This document shows, piece after piece, positions 1 through 9,967 of a stretch of DNA of 64,000 nucleotides (position 1 is its first letter; each line of letters begins with the position of its first letter). A program made the translations under genes and the position numbers. The stretch spans positions 684,954 through 748,953 of the forward strand of contig ONZQ02000001.1 of NCBI GenBank assembly GCA_900312665.1, in the 5' to 3' direction. This DNA comes from Cephalotrichum gorgonifer. Lineage: Eukaryota > Ascomycota > Sordariomycetes > Microascales > Microascaceae. The notes below the pieces were generated by a model. It was not told the origin of the DNA. It searched no databases and saw only the letters and a list, made by a program, of their open reading frames with translations.

Positions 1-1
1 C

Positions 2-1226
2 GCTGGCTGGGGTGCGAGCTACGGTGACGATGATGACGGGCAGGCAGAAGTGATGGCCCAGATCCGACGCAGGCAAGACCGGCGGAGTAGGTCACTCCCC
101 TTCCAGCTCCCCCTCCCAAAAACGAGAAAAAAATAGCCCATGTCTAGCACAATATTGGACAGCATTCTGACTCGGTTTGTCTGCAGATAGGAATGCGAAT
201 CCGTTTAACCAGTCTATTTGGGATGACCCGAGCCAGCAACCGGGCGCCGCACCCTCTTCCACCGGCCCAACCACGCGCACCCAGCGCTTGGCGGACCTAT
301 TCCGGCCACCTCACGAGCTGATATCAAGGCTCACCTGGGACGAAGCAAGGGACGAGGGAAAGGACGAAAAGAAGTGGCTTCTCGTTAACATCCAGGACCT
401 AAGCGACTTCAACTGCCAGGCCCTCAACCGTGATATCTGGAAGGACGCCGCCGTCCGCGAGATCGTGTCAGAGAACTTTGTCTTCCTGCAGTACTCGAAG
501 GAGGACGTGCTGGCCCGCGACTATCTCAATTTTTACTTCCGAAACCACGACGACCCCGAGAGCTACCCTCACGTCGCCATCGTTGATCCCCGGACGGGAG
601 AGCAGGTCAAGGTCTGGAGTGGGACGCCGTTCCCGAGCGCACTGGACTTCCACAGTCAGCTTGCCGAGTTCCTCGATCGCTACAGCCTGAACGCCAACAG
701 CAAGAACCCCGTTGTCAAGTCGAAGCCACGTCAGGCCCCCAAGGTGGACGTCGATAGGATGACGGAGGACGAGATGCTGGAGATGGCCCTCAAGAACAGC
801 CTCGCTAACGGCGGCACATCGGCCGGCCAGTCATCCAACGTCGTGGATCCCGACTCTCTGACGAAGTCCCCTAGGCCGGAAGAGAGTCAGGCGGCGGGGT
901 CCGAGCAGCCCGAAGCCGAAGAGGCAAGTATCTTCGCGTCAATCTCCAGCACCGACCCCCACGTCGAGCCTGAGCACGAGCCCTCGGCTACGACGCGCAT
1001 ACAGTTCCGACACGCCTCGGGGCGGATCATCCGGCGGTTCAACGCGCAGGACCCGGTCAGGCGGATGTACGAGTGGCTCAAGGCGGAACCGATGGACGGG
1101 AAGGAAGGGGTGGAGTTTGAACTAAAGAGGATGCCACAGGGCCAGGACCTCATCGAGAGCCTGGATCAGACAATCGAGGAGGCGGGGTTGAAGCAGGGGA
1201 CCGTGATGATCGAGTTCCTTGATTAG
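2..1226 (+). CDS. UAS/UBX-domain ubiquitin adaptor (Ubx5/UBXN7-like), 5' partial
   Basis: The 3' part of a gene that enters from the left edge. Exons are 2-86 and 187-1226; the GTAGGT donor at 87 and the CAG acceptor ending at 186 restore an Asn codon, so the frame is continuous and the TTG/Met start inside the second exon is not a real start. In order: an acidic, Gln-rich segment; a thioredoxin-like UAS domain (from about LADLFRPP to LAEFLDRYSL); a ubiquitin-interacting motif-like stretch (TEDEMLEMALKNSLAN); an acidic linker; and a C-terminal UBX fold ending VMIEFLD. Family members recruit Cdc48/p97 to ubiquitylated substrates. The loop where UBX domains usually carry Phe-Pro-Arg reads RMPQGQ, so Cdc48 contact may be altered. 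The N-terminal UBA domain expected for the family would lie outside the window. Family assignment is firm; the exact orthologue is inferred. Confidence 0.88.
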
Positions 1227-1361
1227 GCGTACTATGCTTGTCTTCGTCCCGGGACCAAGCGTGCCAGACCTCACCCTGCCCCTAGGCGTCGCCTTGCTAA
1301 TCGAATTCGCATTCGCTGTCGCCCGAGCTCTAGTATCGCCCCTCCCCCTCCTTCACGCGCC

Positions 1362-1661
1362 ATGTCTCGCAGCCCCCCTACCGGCCGGGACGCCTGTCTC
1401 ATGCCCCCTCCTCCCCGTATTCGCCCTATATCTCGAGGCCCCTCTATCGGCAGGGAAGTCCCTCGCTTCGTGCCTCTCCCTCGCACGTTCGCTTATTCTG
1501 GCTCTTCTGTCGATGCCAGACAACTCGACCCGGAGCTCCTCGGCAGCGAATTTGACTCCGCCGGCAGCGGTCTCGATCTCGACGACAGTGATGACAGCGA
1601 TGAATACATCACCTATGTTCCTAGGAAGCGGATAAAGGAATCCGAGTCTGGGAAGGTGTAG
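1362..1661 (+). CDS. doubtful small ORF, acidic/basic tail
   Basis: A 99-codon frame starting 136 bp after the UBX gene stop. It begins with a Pro/Arg-rich segment and ends with an acidic run (DLDDSDDSDEY) followed by a basic patch (PRKRIKE). I do not recognise a family. The stretch could equally be 3' UTR of the UBX gene, since the AT-rich sequence typical of transcript ends only starts near 1670. It is kept because its end reads like protein rather than low-complexity DNA. Confidence 0.22.
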   Translation: MSRSPPTGRDACLMPPPPRIRPISRGPSIGREVPRFVPLPRTFAYSGSSVDARQLDPELLGSEFDSAGSGLDLDDSDDSDEYITYVPRKRIKESESGKV

Positions 1662-2318
1662 GCTCTGGCTTGTCTAGTCCTTTGTTTATTTTGTTTCTCT
1701 TTTATTTCATTGCTTTCACCCTGGTGGGGTTGTGGATCGGGTATGAATAGATGATACATTAGAGGGGATTAGCTTGCCTATTTCTTTTATTTCCTATCTT
1801 TTTTATTTCCTTTGCTCCTGGTCTCTGGCCTCTCTATCTCTTTTGGAGTTTTACTGAGGGGGTTTCAGGGGAGGGCCGGAAGAGTTGGCACCGGTAGAAA
1901 AGGAAGGGGAGGCACAAGCGGTAACGGGGGAACGTGGACGGGAGGATGGATGGATTGGTAGCGAGGAAATAGAATATGATGAGGCACTCGTTGCTTCGGC
2001 CGGCCTTTGCATTCACTTTTATTTGGAGAGAAGGGCGGGATAATGAAATGGTATCGTGTCTTGGTACCATAGAATTTCATTTCACGAGTGCTACATGTGA
2101 TCGATTGTAAAGAGTTATGCCATTGTGTCTGGACTTGTTCCCCTTTCGCCATTCCATGGAGAGCCCCGGCGAGTATGGATGTCACCCTACTGGTCTGTGT
2201 CCGTCCATGGTGCCCAGGATGTTGTCCGGTACAGCTCCTCCCTGGCGTCTTTGCCAAGTTTGGGGAGAGGAGGAAGACTTCTTAGGCTGCTCCAGCGGGT
2301 CCTGGGGATATCCACCCG
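1662..2318. other. intergenic, no gene seen
   Basis: T-rich sequence just after 1670 (TTTATTTTG, TCTTTTATTTC) looks like a transcript-end region. Short frames on both strands are low-complexity and have no recognisable domains. Confidence 0.5.
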
Positions 2319-2409
2319 TCTTTCTTGGTCTAGTGGTAAGGATACCTGCCTGTCATACAGACAGCGCGCAGTTTCGCAGGTGGCCGGGGTTCGATTCCCC
2401 GAGAGAGAG
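2319..2409 (+). tRNA. tRNA-Asp (GTC) with 19-nt intron
   Basis: A cloverleaf can be drawn by eye. The acceptor arm tctttct pairs with agagaga at 2402-2408, with discriminator G at 2409. The D arm holds the A box (TGGTCTAGTGGT). The anticodon stem is cctgc/gcagg, with anticodon GTC at 2352-2354. The T arm is cgggg-TTCGATT-ccccg. Between positions 37 and 38 lies a 19-base insert (2356-2374), the canonical place for a nuclear tRNA intron. A T-rich run follows from about 2417 (ttttcctttttta), suitable as a Pol III terminator. The intron would be removed by the tRNA splicing endonuclease. Confidence 0.95.
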
Positions 2410-2738
2410 TTAACGGATTTTCCTTTTTTACCTTTTTCTTTCTCTCTTCTACTCTGTTCGCTGGGATATACGAGTATATATGACTCGTTTGTTTACGTGC
2501 TGCGCGCACTTAGGGCGGAATTGTGAAACCCAGAGTCCAGGGAGGAAAGGGGGAAGTAGGTAGTGGGTATATTATCCAACATCTAAAAACTGAAATCTAA
2601 CGCAAGTCAAGTAATGATGGCAACATTCTCCTCGCTCTCATCAAGTCATAAATCCGAAGGACTGGCACGAAACTGAATCCAGGGAGACGGCCGCCCCTTC
2701 CCTCCTTCCCACTGACACCCGTTCCGTTCCCCGGATCA

Positions 2739-3599
2739 TCAGTGGTGCGTGGGGATCTGACCCCGTAGGAGCGGGTGACAAGTAGGCTGCTGGAGAATGG
2801 CGGCGTGGCCTATCCCCGTGGGGTGGGTGTAATACGGGTCGTGCCGGGCCTCCGTCCCGACGACGACGGGAGGGGGCGGCGCGGGGAGTATATACTCCGA
2901 ATACGGTTTCCCCGCGAAGGACGATGTCACGTCCCTCCTGCCCATCCACGCGTCTTCTTTCATCATCATGTCGTGGCTACCAACTCCCCGCGCCATGTCG
3001 CCCTCGAACTGCCTCGTCCGCCTCTGCTCGCCCATCTGCCTCCCCCTGGCCATCTCCACGTCGACGTCCACCCAGCTCCGCGTGGCTGGGGTTGTAGTCG
3101 TCCCCTGGGTAGTAGGATCCCACTTCTGATGGGCGCCCGACGTTATCCTGGCGCGACGCCTCTTCGCGCGGCGCCTGAACCAGACGATGAGGAGGAGGAA
3201 GGGGATGGTGGGGGTGACGGCGCAGATCACGGCGAGCGTGACGGTGTCTCGTGTGCTGAGGCCGTGGTTCCCGGTTGGTTTGTCGGCTGCGTCTGAGGGG
3301 GTCGGGGAGTCTGCTCGGGTGAGAAGGGAGGGGTGGCCAGCGGTGTGGGTTTGGGGGGTAGAGATTGGGTCCGGTGGGAGCCCGAGGTCGATGTGTAGCA
3401 TTTTGGGTGTTATGAGCTGGAGCTGGAGTTGGCTTGTAGTGGTCCGGGGGACCAAAAGTGCGTCTAGAACGGGGAGAAGGCGCTGGCACGGAGAGGTGGG
3501 ACAATCAAGTTGAATTTGTCTGGCCGCTTCTCGATGCTGTTCCCTAGAAGAGAGGAATCGCCTCTTTTCCATCAACTGTTGAGTTTGTCGTCGGCCCAC
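2739..3599 (-). CDS. hypothetical single-pass membrane protein
   Basis: An open frame of up to 286 codons. A single hydrophobic helix (about residues 120-143, DTVTLAVICAVTPTIPFLLL then IVWF) is followed at once by a strongly basic stop-transfer stretch (RRRAKRRRARI), and then by a polar, Pro-rich tail with YSEY and YYTHP motifs. This is the layout of fungal single-pass plasma-membrane proteins with an extracellular Ser/Thr/Pro-rich part and a cytoplasmic tail. Met67, in the context MLHIDLGLPP at about 3401, is a plausible alternative start because the preceding residues are Gln/Arg-rich and unlike a signal peptide. No catalytic motif is visible. It may instead be a chance frame in GC-rich DNA. 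Confidence 0.42.
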   Translation of the reverse strand: MGRRQTQQLMEKRRFLSSREQHREAARQIQLDCPTSPCQRLLPVLDALLVPRTTTSQLQLQLITPKMLHIDLGLPPDPISTPQTHTAGHPSLLTRADSPTPSDAADKPTGNHGLSTRDTVTLAVICAVTPTIPFLLLIVWFRRRAKRRRARITSGAHQKWDPTTQGTTTTPATRSWVDVDVEMARGRQMGEQRRTRQFEGDMARGVGSHDMMMKEDAWMGRRDVTSSFAGKPYSEYILPAPPPPVVVGTEARHDPYYTHPTGIGHAAILQQPTCHPLLRGQIPTHH

Positions 3600-4906
3600 T
3601 GGGGGAATATGGGGATATATATTCTGGAGATATTACATTAAACAAGCGGACGTGGAAGAATCCACAAACGAGGTTAGGCTTGAGACGACGACGAAAGAAA
3701 GGGCAGACATTGGGAGCTGTACATTATAAACATCCGATATAACGCACAAACACACCTGGAGGTGCGAAGCCCTCCCTCCCTCGCGCCTATCACGAACTAT
3801 TCTGAACCGCCCGCGCAAAAGGAGGCCTGTAACACCAACGACCATGGGGGCCCAAGGAAATGCTTCTGTACATCCCGTTTCACGTCCCTGCAACACTCGC
3901 AGGATATCAGGACCAACAGCTAACACCCACAGCCGCAAGGAGAGATGTCCAGCTCAGGGGCCGGATCCCAATGGGCGGCCCGCGGGCCGGGCCCGCTCCC
4001 CCCTCGCCAACGCACCCCCGACTACCCCAAGCGCCGAGGCGCGGGCGGCCAGGACCAGGGTCTGACCGGACAGGCACGCGTTTCGGAATGGTTGCCATGG
4101 CTTGCGCAGGGAGGGAGGGGGGAGGGAGAAAGGGATGCCCGGGGGGTGGGTGTGTGGGGGAGGAAGCCAGGTCTTCTTTGGCTGATGCGGGCGCTAATCA
4201 AGGGTCGGTCGCATCGGTGGGCGGGTGGGAAAAATGACGGGACCGGGGCGGCCAACGGCGGCGCCTAGGGGATGGGGGCCGCCGGACGGGTTTCGTTTGC
4301 CGTCGCCTGTGGGCCTGTGGAACACCAATGTATTCGCACAGGGGCGAGTATTAGGCTTCTTGGTTGTGGGGGATGACTGATTAGCTGATTGGTGTTGGCG
4401 TGGGATGGATGTGGCAGGCGGTGGTGAGCGGCAGGCTGAACCTCCCACCACTGTTTCCAACAGCTCTACCACTGTCCACTCGTACTGTACGGCGAGTACG
4501 TACCTTGCCTTGTACTGTCGAACCAATGAACCTGGCTTCATACTCATGCTCGTTGCTAGTATTGGGGCCTCACTTGAGTGATCATCTCAACTAAAGCGTC
4601 TAACTTGAAAGGAATCCACCGGGTCCCCATCCTAACATTCCTTGTTGGGTTAATGACCATGATGAACAGCCCTGGCCTATCACTCTCATAACATCTCCGG
4701 CACACAAACTTCAGCTCAGCCCCTGCCGTACTCCGCCCGTCGTCTCTCGCGGCTCCGGGGCCTACCGGCATCCACATCGTGGGCCAACCACTTCCATTTA
4801 CCTCACTACACGTTATCACAACGCCCAGTGCGGGAGGATACGTGAGGGCTCAACCTCTTACTCTCACGCTCTCACATTCTGAACCCCTGTACCCCTAACA
4901 TAAATA
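3600..4906. other. intergenic, no gene supported
   Basis: GC-rich, purine/pyrimidine-skewed sequence. G-rich runs near 4108-4230 create several overlapping open frames on both strands (for example 3860-4237 and 4194-4547), all Arg/Pro/Gly-rich without domain signatures. The 3' part serves as the upstream region of the Trs23 gene. Confidence 0.5.
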
Positions 4907-5534
4907 ATGTAAGTGGCTCGTCTCTGACCCCCTGTCTGCAGACCTCCCCCATGGTAACCCAACACACCCGGCTGACGAGTGAGACTCAGGGCCATCCACG
5001 CCCTCATCATCATCAACAAGGCCGGCGGGCTAGTCTACCAACGCACCTTCACAGAGAATGGCCTAAACCAACTAAGTACGAACGACTACCTCGTCCTCGC
5101 CGGTACATTCCACGGGTGAGTCTTCCCCTTCTCATCTCCTTGCCTCCCCCCTTTCTTTCTTTCAAAAGAATCACTCCCCCTCTTGAAACTCACAAAAACC
5201 AACACCAAACAACAGCATCCACGCCATAACCGCGCGTCTAAACCCCCACAAGCGCCCCTCCTCCCCAACCTCCCGCCCGGAGGTCTCATCCGGCCTCGAG
5301 GTCCTCGAGACGGAGAACTTCCGCATGCAGTGCTTCAACACCCTCACCGGCACAAAGTTCCTCCTCTTCACCGAGACCACCCAGGCCAACGTCGACGTCA
5401 CCATGAGGAGGGTGTACGAGCTGTACTGCGACTACGTCATGAAGAACCCCTTCTACCAGCTCGAGATGCCCGTGCGGTGCGACGCCTTCGAGAGGAGGCT
5501 GTGGTCGTATATCCGGGAGATTAATAGCCGGTGA
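4907..5534 (+). CDS. TRS23: TRAPP complex subunit Trs23 (TRAPPC4/sybindin family)
   Basis: A 148-residue longin-like subunit of the TRAPP tethering/Rab-GEF complexes that act at ER-Golgi and Golgi membranes. Three exons: 4907-4908, 4990-5115 and 5216-5534. The first exon supplies only the A and T of the start codon; GTAAGT at 4909 opens an 81-nt intron with a CTGAC branch point and a CAG acceptor, and the next base is the G of ATG. The protein then begins Met-Ala-Ile-His-Ala and continues IINKAGGLVYQ. An in-frame TAA at 4901-4903 rules out an upstream start. The second join (GG|C) gives TFHGIHAITARLNP. Family hallmarks include LETENFRMQCFNTLTGTKF, RRVYELYCDYVMKNPFYQLE and MPVRCDAFE. As in other fungi, the PDZ-like insert of the animal protein is absent. 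Confidence 0.93.
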
Positions 5535-5840
5535 GAGAGTGAGAGAAGCTGAGGAATGAGGGCTTATTTAGGAGGGTACGTTATATGTACCTGCGGGAGG
5601 GTAGGCCGGGGGAGGATGCTTCGGAGATGCGAAATGGAAACAGCGAGCTTAATGTCACACTCTTCTTCAAGTTCATGTACACGTTTGGGGACCGAGAGAG
5701 TAAAACCTGAAGAGAAACTCCTCTATGAACAGAGCCAAATGAACGTCTAATGGTACAGTGGTACAGTGCATTCGTCGGGGAAACCACTTTCAAGAATTGC
5801 CCTTACTTTACTCCCCTCCCCCTCCTTTCGCTTTCCCACG

Positions 5841-6879
5841 TTACGAGGTATCCATCTTATCGTCATCCTTCTTGCCCTCCTTATCGTCCTTCTTCTCCGC
5901 CGCCCCGGCCCCCGACGACTCGCCCTCCTCCGGGACGCTCCCCAGGCCCTCCCCGGCCGCCTCCTTCTCCTGCTTCGAGAGCCTCTCCTGCCTGGCCCTC
6001 TCCTCCTCGAGACTCATCCTGATGGCGAGCGCGAGCTCGGGCTCCATGTTGGGGTCCACGTAGTCGAATCCGTCGCCGCCCTCGACCCCCGCGCCGCCGC
6101 CGCCGCCGCCCGACGCCGCGGCCGCGGCGGAGGCGTTCTCGCCGGCGACTATGGGCGTCGAGATGAGCTGGTCCGAGAGGAGCTTGCTGCTGGGCGTGAC
6201 GGTGACGAGGTGGGAGCCCTCGCCCGCCTTGACGGCGGCGTTGAAGGCCTCGAGCTTCTTGCGCGTCGCCTCGTCGTCGAGGTCGCCGAAGAAGACGAAG
6301 TCGATGCTCGTGTTGCCCTTCTTCATCTTCTTCGCCAGGGCCACGAGCTTCTTCTCGTCCTCCTCGATGGGGGAGCAGACGAAGACTACTATCCGCTGGC
6401 GCTGGGACTTGTTCTGTCGGTGCTTAAGGGCGAGCTGTGGAATGGGGGGGACCGCAGGATTGCTAGTTAGCCTCATACACGAGAGAAGAAAAGGGTACGG
6501 GAGGGAGGGGAGGAAGGAAGGAGAGTAAGGAGTGTTGAGAGTGAGGGGTTCAGAGGGGGGAGGGGAAGAAGGGGGGAACGTGACGCACCCCTGCTATTTG
6601 GATCCCAACCGCCAGATTCGCCTTCCCCATGATATTCTTCTTCGTCCGGTGTAGGCCGTCGAGGATCTTCCCAGGGTCGGTCGTCAGCGTCACGAGCACC
6701 TCGGGTCCCTTGCCGCCCATGCTCATCAGCCCCACGGACGACTCCGGGTTGCCCTGCACGATGCTCTGGAAGATGATGTTGACCGCGTCGGCCTGCGCCT
6801 CGAACCGCGACGGCTGGTAGTCCCCGTTCCGGCTGCTCTCGCTGTTGTCCACGACAACCATGACCGCCTCGAGGACCAT
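5841..6879 (-). CDS. RPN10: 26S proteasome regulatory subunit Rpn10 (VWA + UIM)
   Basis: Ubiquitin receptor of the 19S regulatory particle, 294 residues from two exons (6589-6879 and 5841-6434), with a 154-nt intron whose GTGCGT donor and CAG acceptor leave the frame intact. The N-terminal von Willebrand A domain is clear: MVLEAVMVVVDNSESSRNGD with the MIDAS-like D-S-S, then GLMSMGGKGPEVLVTLT, then RQRIVVFVCSPI and IDFVFFGDLDDE. After a Gly/Ala-rich linker comes a UIM (EPELALAIRMSLEEE), which binds ubiquitin chains. The tail is Lys/Asp-rich (KKDDKEGKKDDDK), as in fungal orthologues. It diverges from the Nbl1-like gene across a 582 bp shared promoter. Confidence 0.97.
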
Positions 6880-7461
6880 TTTGGGCGGTGTCTTCGGGGG
6901 TTATTGCTTAGGGGTGGGTGGGTGTTTGTTTGTTGAGTGACCGGTGGGTGGAAGAGGTAGTCGTGGAGATGTCCCTTGTTCCCGGGAGGGTTTGTTGAAG
7001 ATGATCGAAGGAGAGGGGGGTGGTTGTGGCTGGCGGATCAGTCGAGGTTAATTGCTCCGAAGTTGATGCAACAGGTCGGCACGGAGGAGAGCTTGTGTCG
7101 TAAGGCGGTTCAGCCTGGGCTATTTGGGGCAAGAGCTTCTCAGGTTCCGGTACTTTTGTACTCACAGCGTATGTTACTATTAATCTGGTACCTCTACTTT
7201 CTTCTAATTACCTATGAATCGAGCTTGTTTGAGGGGCGATTATGTCAGCTTTTACGGTCTTGCCCCACGAGGTAGTTTGTTTACATTAGCACTTGGAGCC
7301 AATCGCGGATCCGAACGCCAACTTGGCCATGCAACAGCGGGTGGGTCAAACCTCATCTTGACGAGGACATCGCCCACACTCCTTTACCCACGACAGCCTC
7401 ACATACCACCACCGACCCTACAGAGTCTCAACAACACTGAAAACAAAATCACCTCCACATC
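6880..7461. promoter_or_regulatory. divergent promoter between RPN10 and NBL1-like gene
   Basis: A 582 bp intergenic stretch between the two start codons, transcribed outwards on both sides. It is GT/GA-rich near the RPN10 start. A CCAAT pentamer (agCCAATcgc, near 7299) lies about 160 bp upstream of the Nbl1-like ATG. No reading frame within it resembles a protein. Confidence 0.5.
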
Positions 7462-8767
7462 ATGGCGCCGACACGGACAAACAATCGGCTCTCGAGCCAC
7501 GCCTCCCCCTCCCCCCAACCGAACCGGCAAACAACGGTCCCCACAAAGTCGGGCGGCACGCCGACGCGAACACCACACAATATGAGCCCCATCAAGAAGC
7601 GGAAGCCCGGCCTCACCATCTCCCAGAAGCAGGCCCTTATCGACAACCTCCAGCTCGAGAGTTAGTTTCATCCCCTTTCCTCTGTCACCAACAGACCCCG
7701 TTCCCCCCTCGCGACCCCCTCCCAGACCTTTCAGAGCTAACAACTCGGACCTAGTCACTGAGCGCGCCCGCCGACTACGTGCGCAGTATAACCTCCAGGC
7801 CCAGGGCCTCCGCTCGCGGATCGAGATCAGGGTCAATAGGATACCCATCTCCCTCCGGAAGATGACGATGGGCGACCTCCTAGCGCGGTACGAGCGCGAC
7901 GGCGACAAGCGTGTCCCCACCACCGAGGCCCTCGCGAGGCCACCCGTCCCGGCCAAGGACCCTCTGCCCTCCAGATTTAGCCCCCAGAAGCCCGCGTTCG
8001 CGTCGCCGTATAAGCAGCCGGTGTACTACAAGGGATCCAGGTTTGTTTCCCCTTTTTCTTACCCCCTATCCACTACCTTGACTCCAGACACCACCGCCAG
8101 TGCTCTATCCTAGCTACGGTTACTAACCCTGGTCCCCTGTTTCTCTAGTGACGAACTAGCCGGCCCAGACAAGGAAAACGACCGCAATATCGAGAACCCA
8201 AAAAAGCGCACCCGCGCGCCCAACGTGCCCTCGCAGGTCCTCTCCCCCGCCTCGTCCAACTCCCGCCTCGTCCCCGCCAGGGAGAGGGAGCGGCCCGCCT
8301 CCCCCGCAAAGTCCCTCATCGCCCGCCCCGCGTCGCCGTCCAAGCCCGCACCGCAACGGACAGGCATCCTGGCCGGCATGGTTGAGAGGGCCAAGGCCAC
8401 GCGCGCAGGCGTCACGAGGAAGACGACGGCCTCCTCCAACACAAGCTCCGCCACCAGTGCCGCGGCGCCGCCGCCGCGTCCGCAGTCTAGGGCGAAGAAG
8501 GTGGTTGCGGCCGCTGGGACCGGCGCCTCGCGAACGACGACGTCGAGGGCTGCGCGGCGGGTTAGTGCGTCCAGCAGCGCGAGCACCGAGACGACGTCCA
8601 CGGTCGTGAGGAAAACGACGAGGGCGCCGGTTGCGAAGAAGACTACTACCGCGGCGGCGGCGAGGAAGACCGCTGGAGGTACTGCTGCGGCGAAGAAGGC
8701 GGCGGCGACGAAGACGGAGGCTCCGGCGACTAGAACGACTACGAGGGTACTGCGTAGCAAGAAGTGA
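7462..8767 (+). CDS. Borealin N-terminal-like (Nbl1) chromosomal passenger subunit
   Basis: Predicted 367 residues from exons 7462-7660, 7755-8040 and 8149-8767; the second intron contains a perfect TACTAAC branch point. Residues around 50-110 (LTISQKQALIDNLQLEITE, RARRLRAQYNLQAQGLRSRI, EIRVNRIPISLRKMTMGDLL) match the helical Nbl1/borealin N-terminal domain, which forms a helical bundle with INCENP and survivin in the chromosomal passenger complex at centromeres and the spindle midzone. Downstream is a long disordered, Ser/Pro- then Lys/Ala/Thr-rich basic tail ending RVLRSKK, resembling linker-histone tails and likely to contact DNA or microtubules. Yeast Nbl1 is only about 73 residues, so the tail is a large extension. 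Domain call is confident; tail function is inferred. Confidence 0.85.
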
Positions 8768-9101
8768 GGAGACGAAGGGCGGTGGAGCCCGCATGACAAA
8801 ACGGCGTTGGAACATGGGATCGGAATAGGCAGGCGTTCAGGATTGGTAATCTTTGGGTTTTGGGGGGAGGGAAGAACTCCCCGGGGCGGGTATGATGGGT
8901 TCTTTTTTTTATATTGTCGGTTCTGCTTAATCAAGCCTTCGAAACTACTTATGTACAGACGGGGATCACAAACCACACGGGTGAACAACGCTTTATTTAT
9001 GCAATACAAGAGGTTCCAGGGAAGAAGGGAGCAAGGGCCACACAGTTCGCTGGCGCCGGCGCTGGGGGGGTGTAAGGCAGGCTACTGCGGGACACACCAC
9101 A
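8768..9101. other. convergent 3' flank, no gene
   Basis: 333 bp between the stops of the convergent Nbl1-like and Tma22 genes. It contains a T run (ttcttttttttata near 8900) and otherwise nothing recognisable. Confidence 0.5.
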
Positions 9102-9967
9102 TTACACCTCGGCGGCGGCGGCGGCGGCCTCGGCGGCGGCCTTCTTCCTCTTCTTGTCGTCGACGAACTGGATGTTCTTCTTGGGTATCTCCTTGTAGTG
9201 GTCGAGCAGGAGCTCCTCGATCTCGGGGCTGACGTCTCCCTGGACGACGATCTCCTCGCCGCCCGAGGGCATCTTGGTGACGGAGGAGCCGGTGGCGAAC
9301 TTCTTGCCGAACTCCTTGGAGAGCTTCTTGAGGTCGAGGCCGAAGGCCTCGAGGCCGGAGACGGCGGTGACGTACTTCTTCTTGTTGCGCTCGATGCGCT
9401 TGATGACGACGACGCTGGTGGCGAGCTTGTCGGCCTGGCGCTGGAGGGCGGTCTCGGCCTTGGCGGCCTTCTTCTTGGCGTCCTTTTGGGCGCGCTCCTG
9501 GGCTTCGACGGAGAGGGAGGCTGTCGCGGCTTCTAGGGACTCTGTTGAGGGGGGGTTAACTGGCTGTATGGGGTGGGTGGATCAAGGGAAGAAAGAGTGC
9601 GAGGGGGGCAGAAACGCACCAGTCGACCAGATCCTCTCGTACATCTCCGGGTGGTTTGCTTCAAGCCATTCTTGGCATTTTTGTGTGGTCCCTCCGTACT
9701 CGCAGTACTGTCACGCGTCAGAGCTGCTCCCGATCGCGGGGCTCCGGGGTCCTAGAAGGTGGGGAGGGAGGTGTGAATGGGAGTGGCAGGGGAGTAGTAC
9801 CTCTGGAGGTAGAGTGCAGACTAGAGTGAAGAACATAATGTTAGCCGATGAACACAGAGACAGGACCGAAGGTAAAGAGGGGAATTGACCATGAACATAC
9901 CGCCGCAGTAGACGACCTTGCGACCGGGGTCGTTGGATTGTTCGACGCTTTGTCCGTCGTCAGCCAT
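9102..9967 (-). CDS. TMA22: translation machinery-associated protein Tma22 (DENR/DRP1, SUI1 domain)
   Basis: A 204-residue protein from four exons: 9901-9967, 9801-9820 (only 20 nt), 9620-9707 and 9102-9541. All phases close. The N-terminal part carries the Cys-containing zinc-binding-like segment conserved in DENR: KVVYCGVCTLPPEYCEY, then GGTTQKCQEWLEANHPEMY. The C-terminal half is a SUI1/eIF1-like domain: VVVIKRIERNKKKYVTAVSG, LEAFGLDLKKLSKEFGKKFA, then GEEIVVQGDVSPEIEELLLD, and an Ala/Lys-rich end. The family pairs with Tma20/MCT-1 in recycling 40S subunits and non-canonical initiation in the cytoplasm. The 20-nt exon is supported by both the VCTLPPE motif and in-phase TAG acceptor and GTACTA donor. 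Confidence 0.95.

Noticed and set aside
3844..4270. Overlapping Arg/Pro/Gly-rich frames on both strands
   Set aside because: All arise from G-rich low-complexity DNA; frames overlap each other on both strands and show no domain.
5766..6470. 234-codon plus-strand frame
   Set aside because: Reverse shadow of Rpn10 exon 2.
8110..9009. 299-codon minus-strand frame, Ala/Val-rich and apparently hydrophobic
   Set aside because: Complement of the Lys/Ala/Thr-rich tail of the Nbl1-like gene; the hydrophobic look comes from the reverse complement of GCC/AAG/ACG codons.
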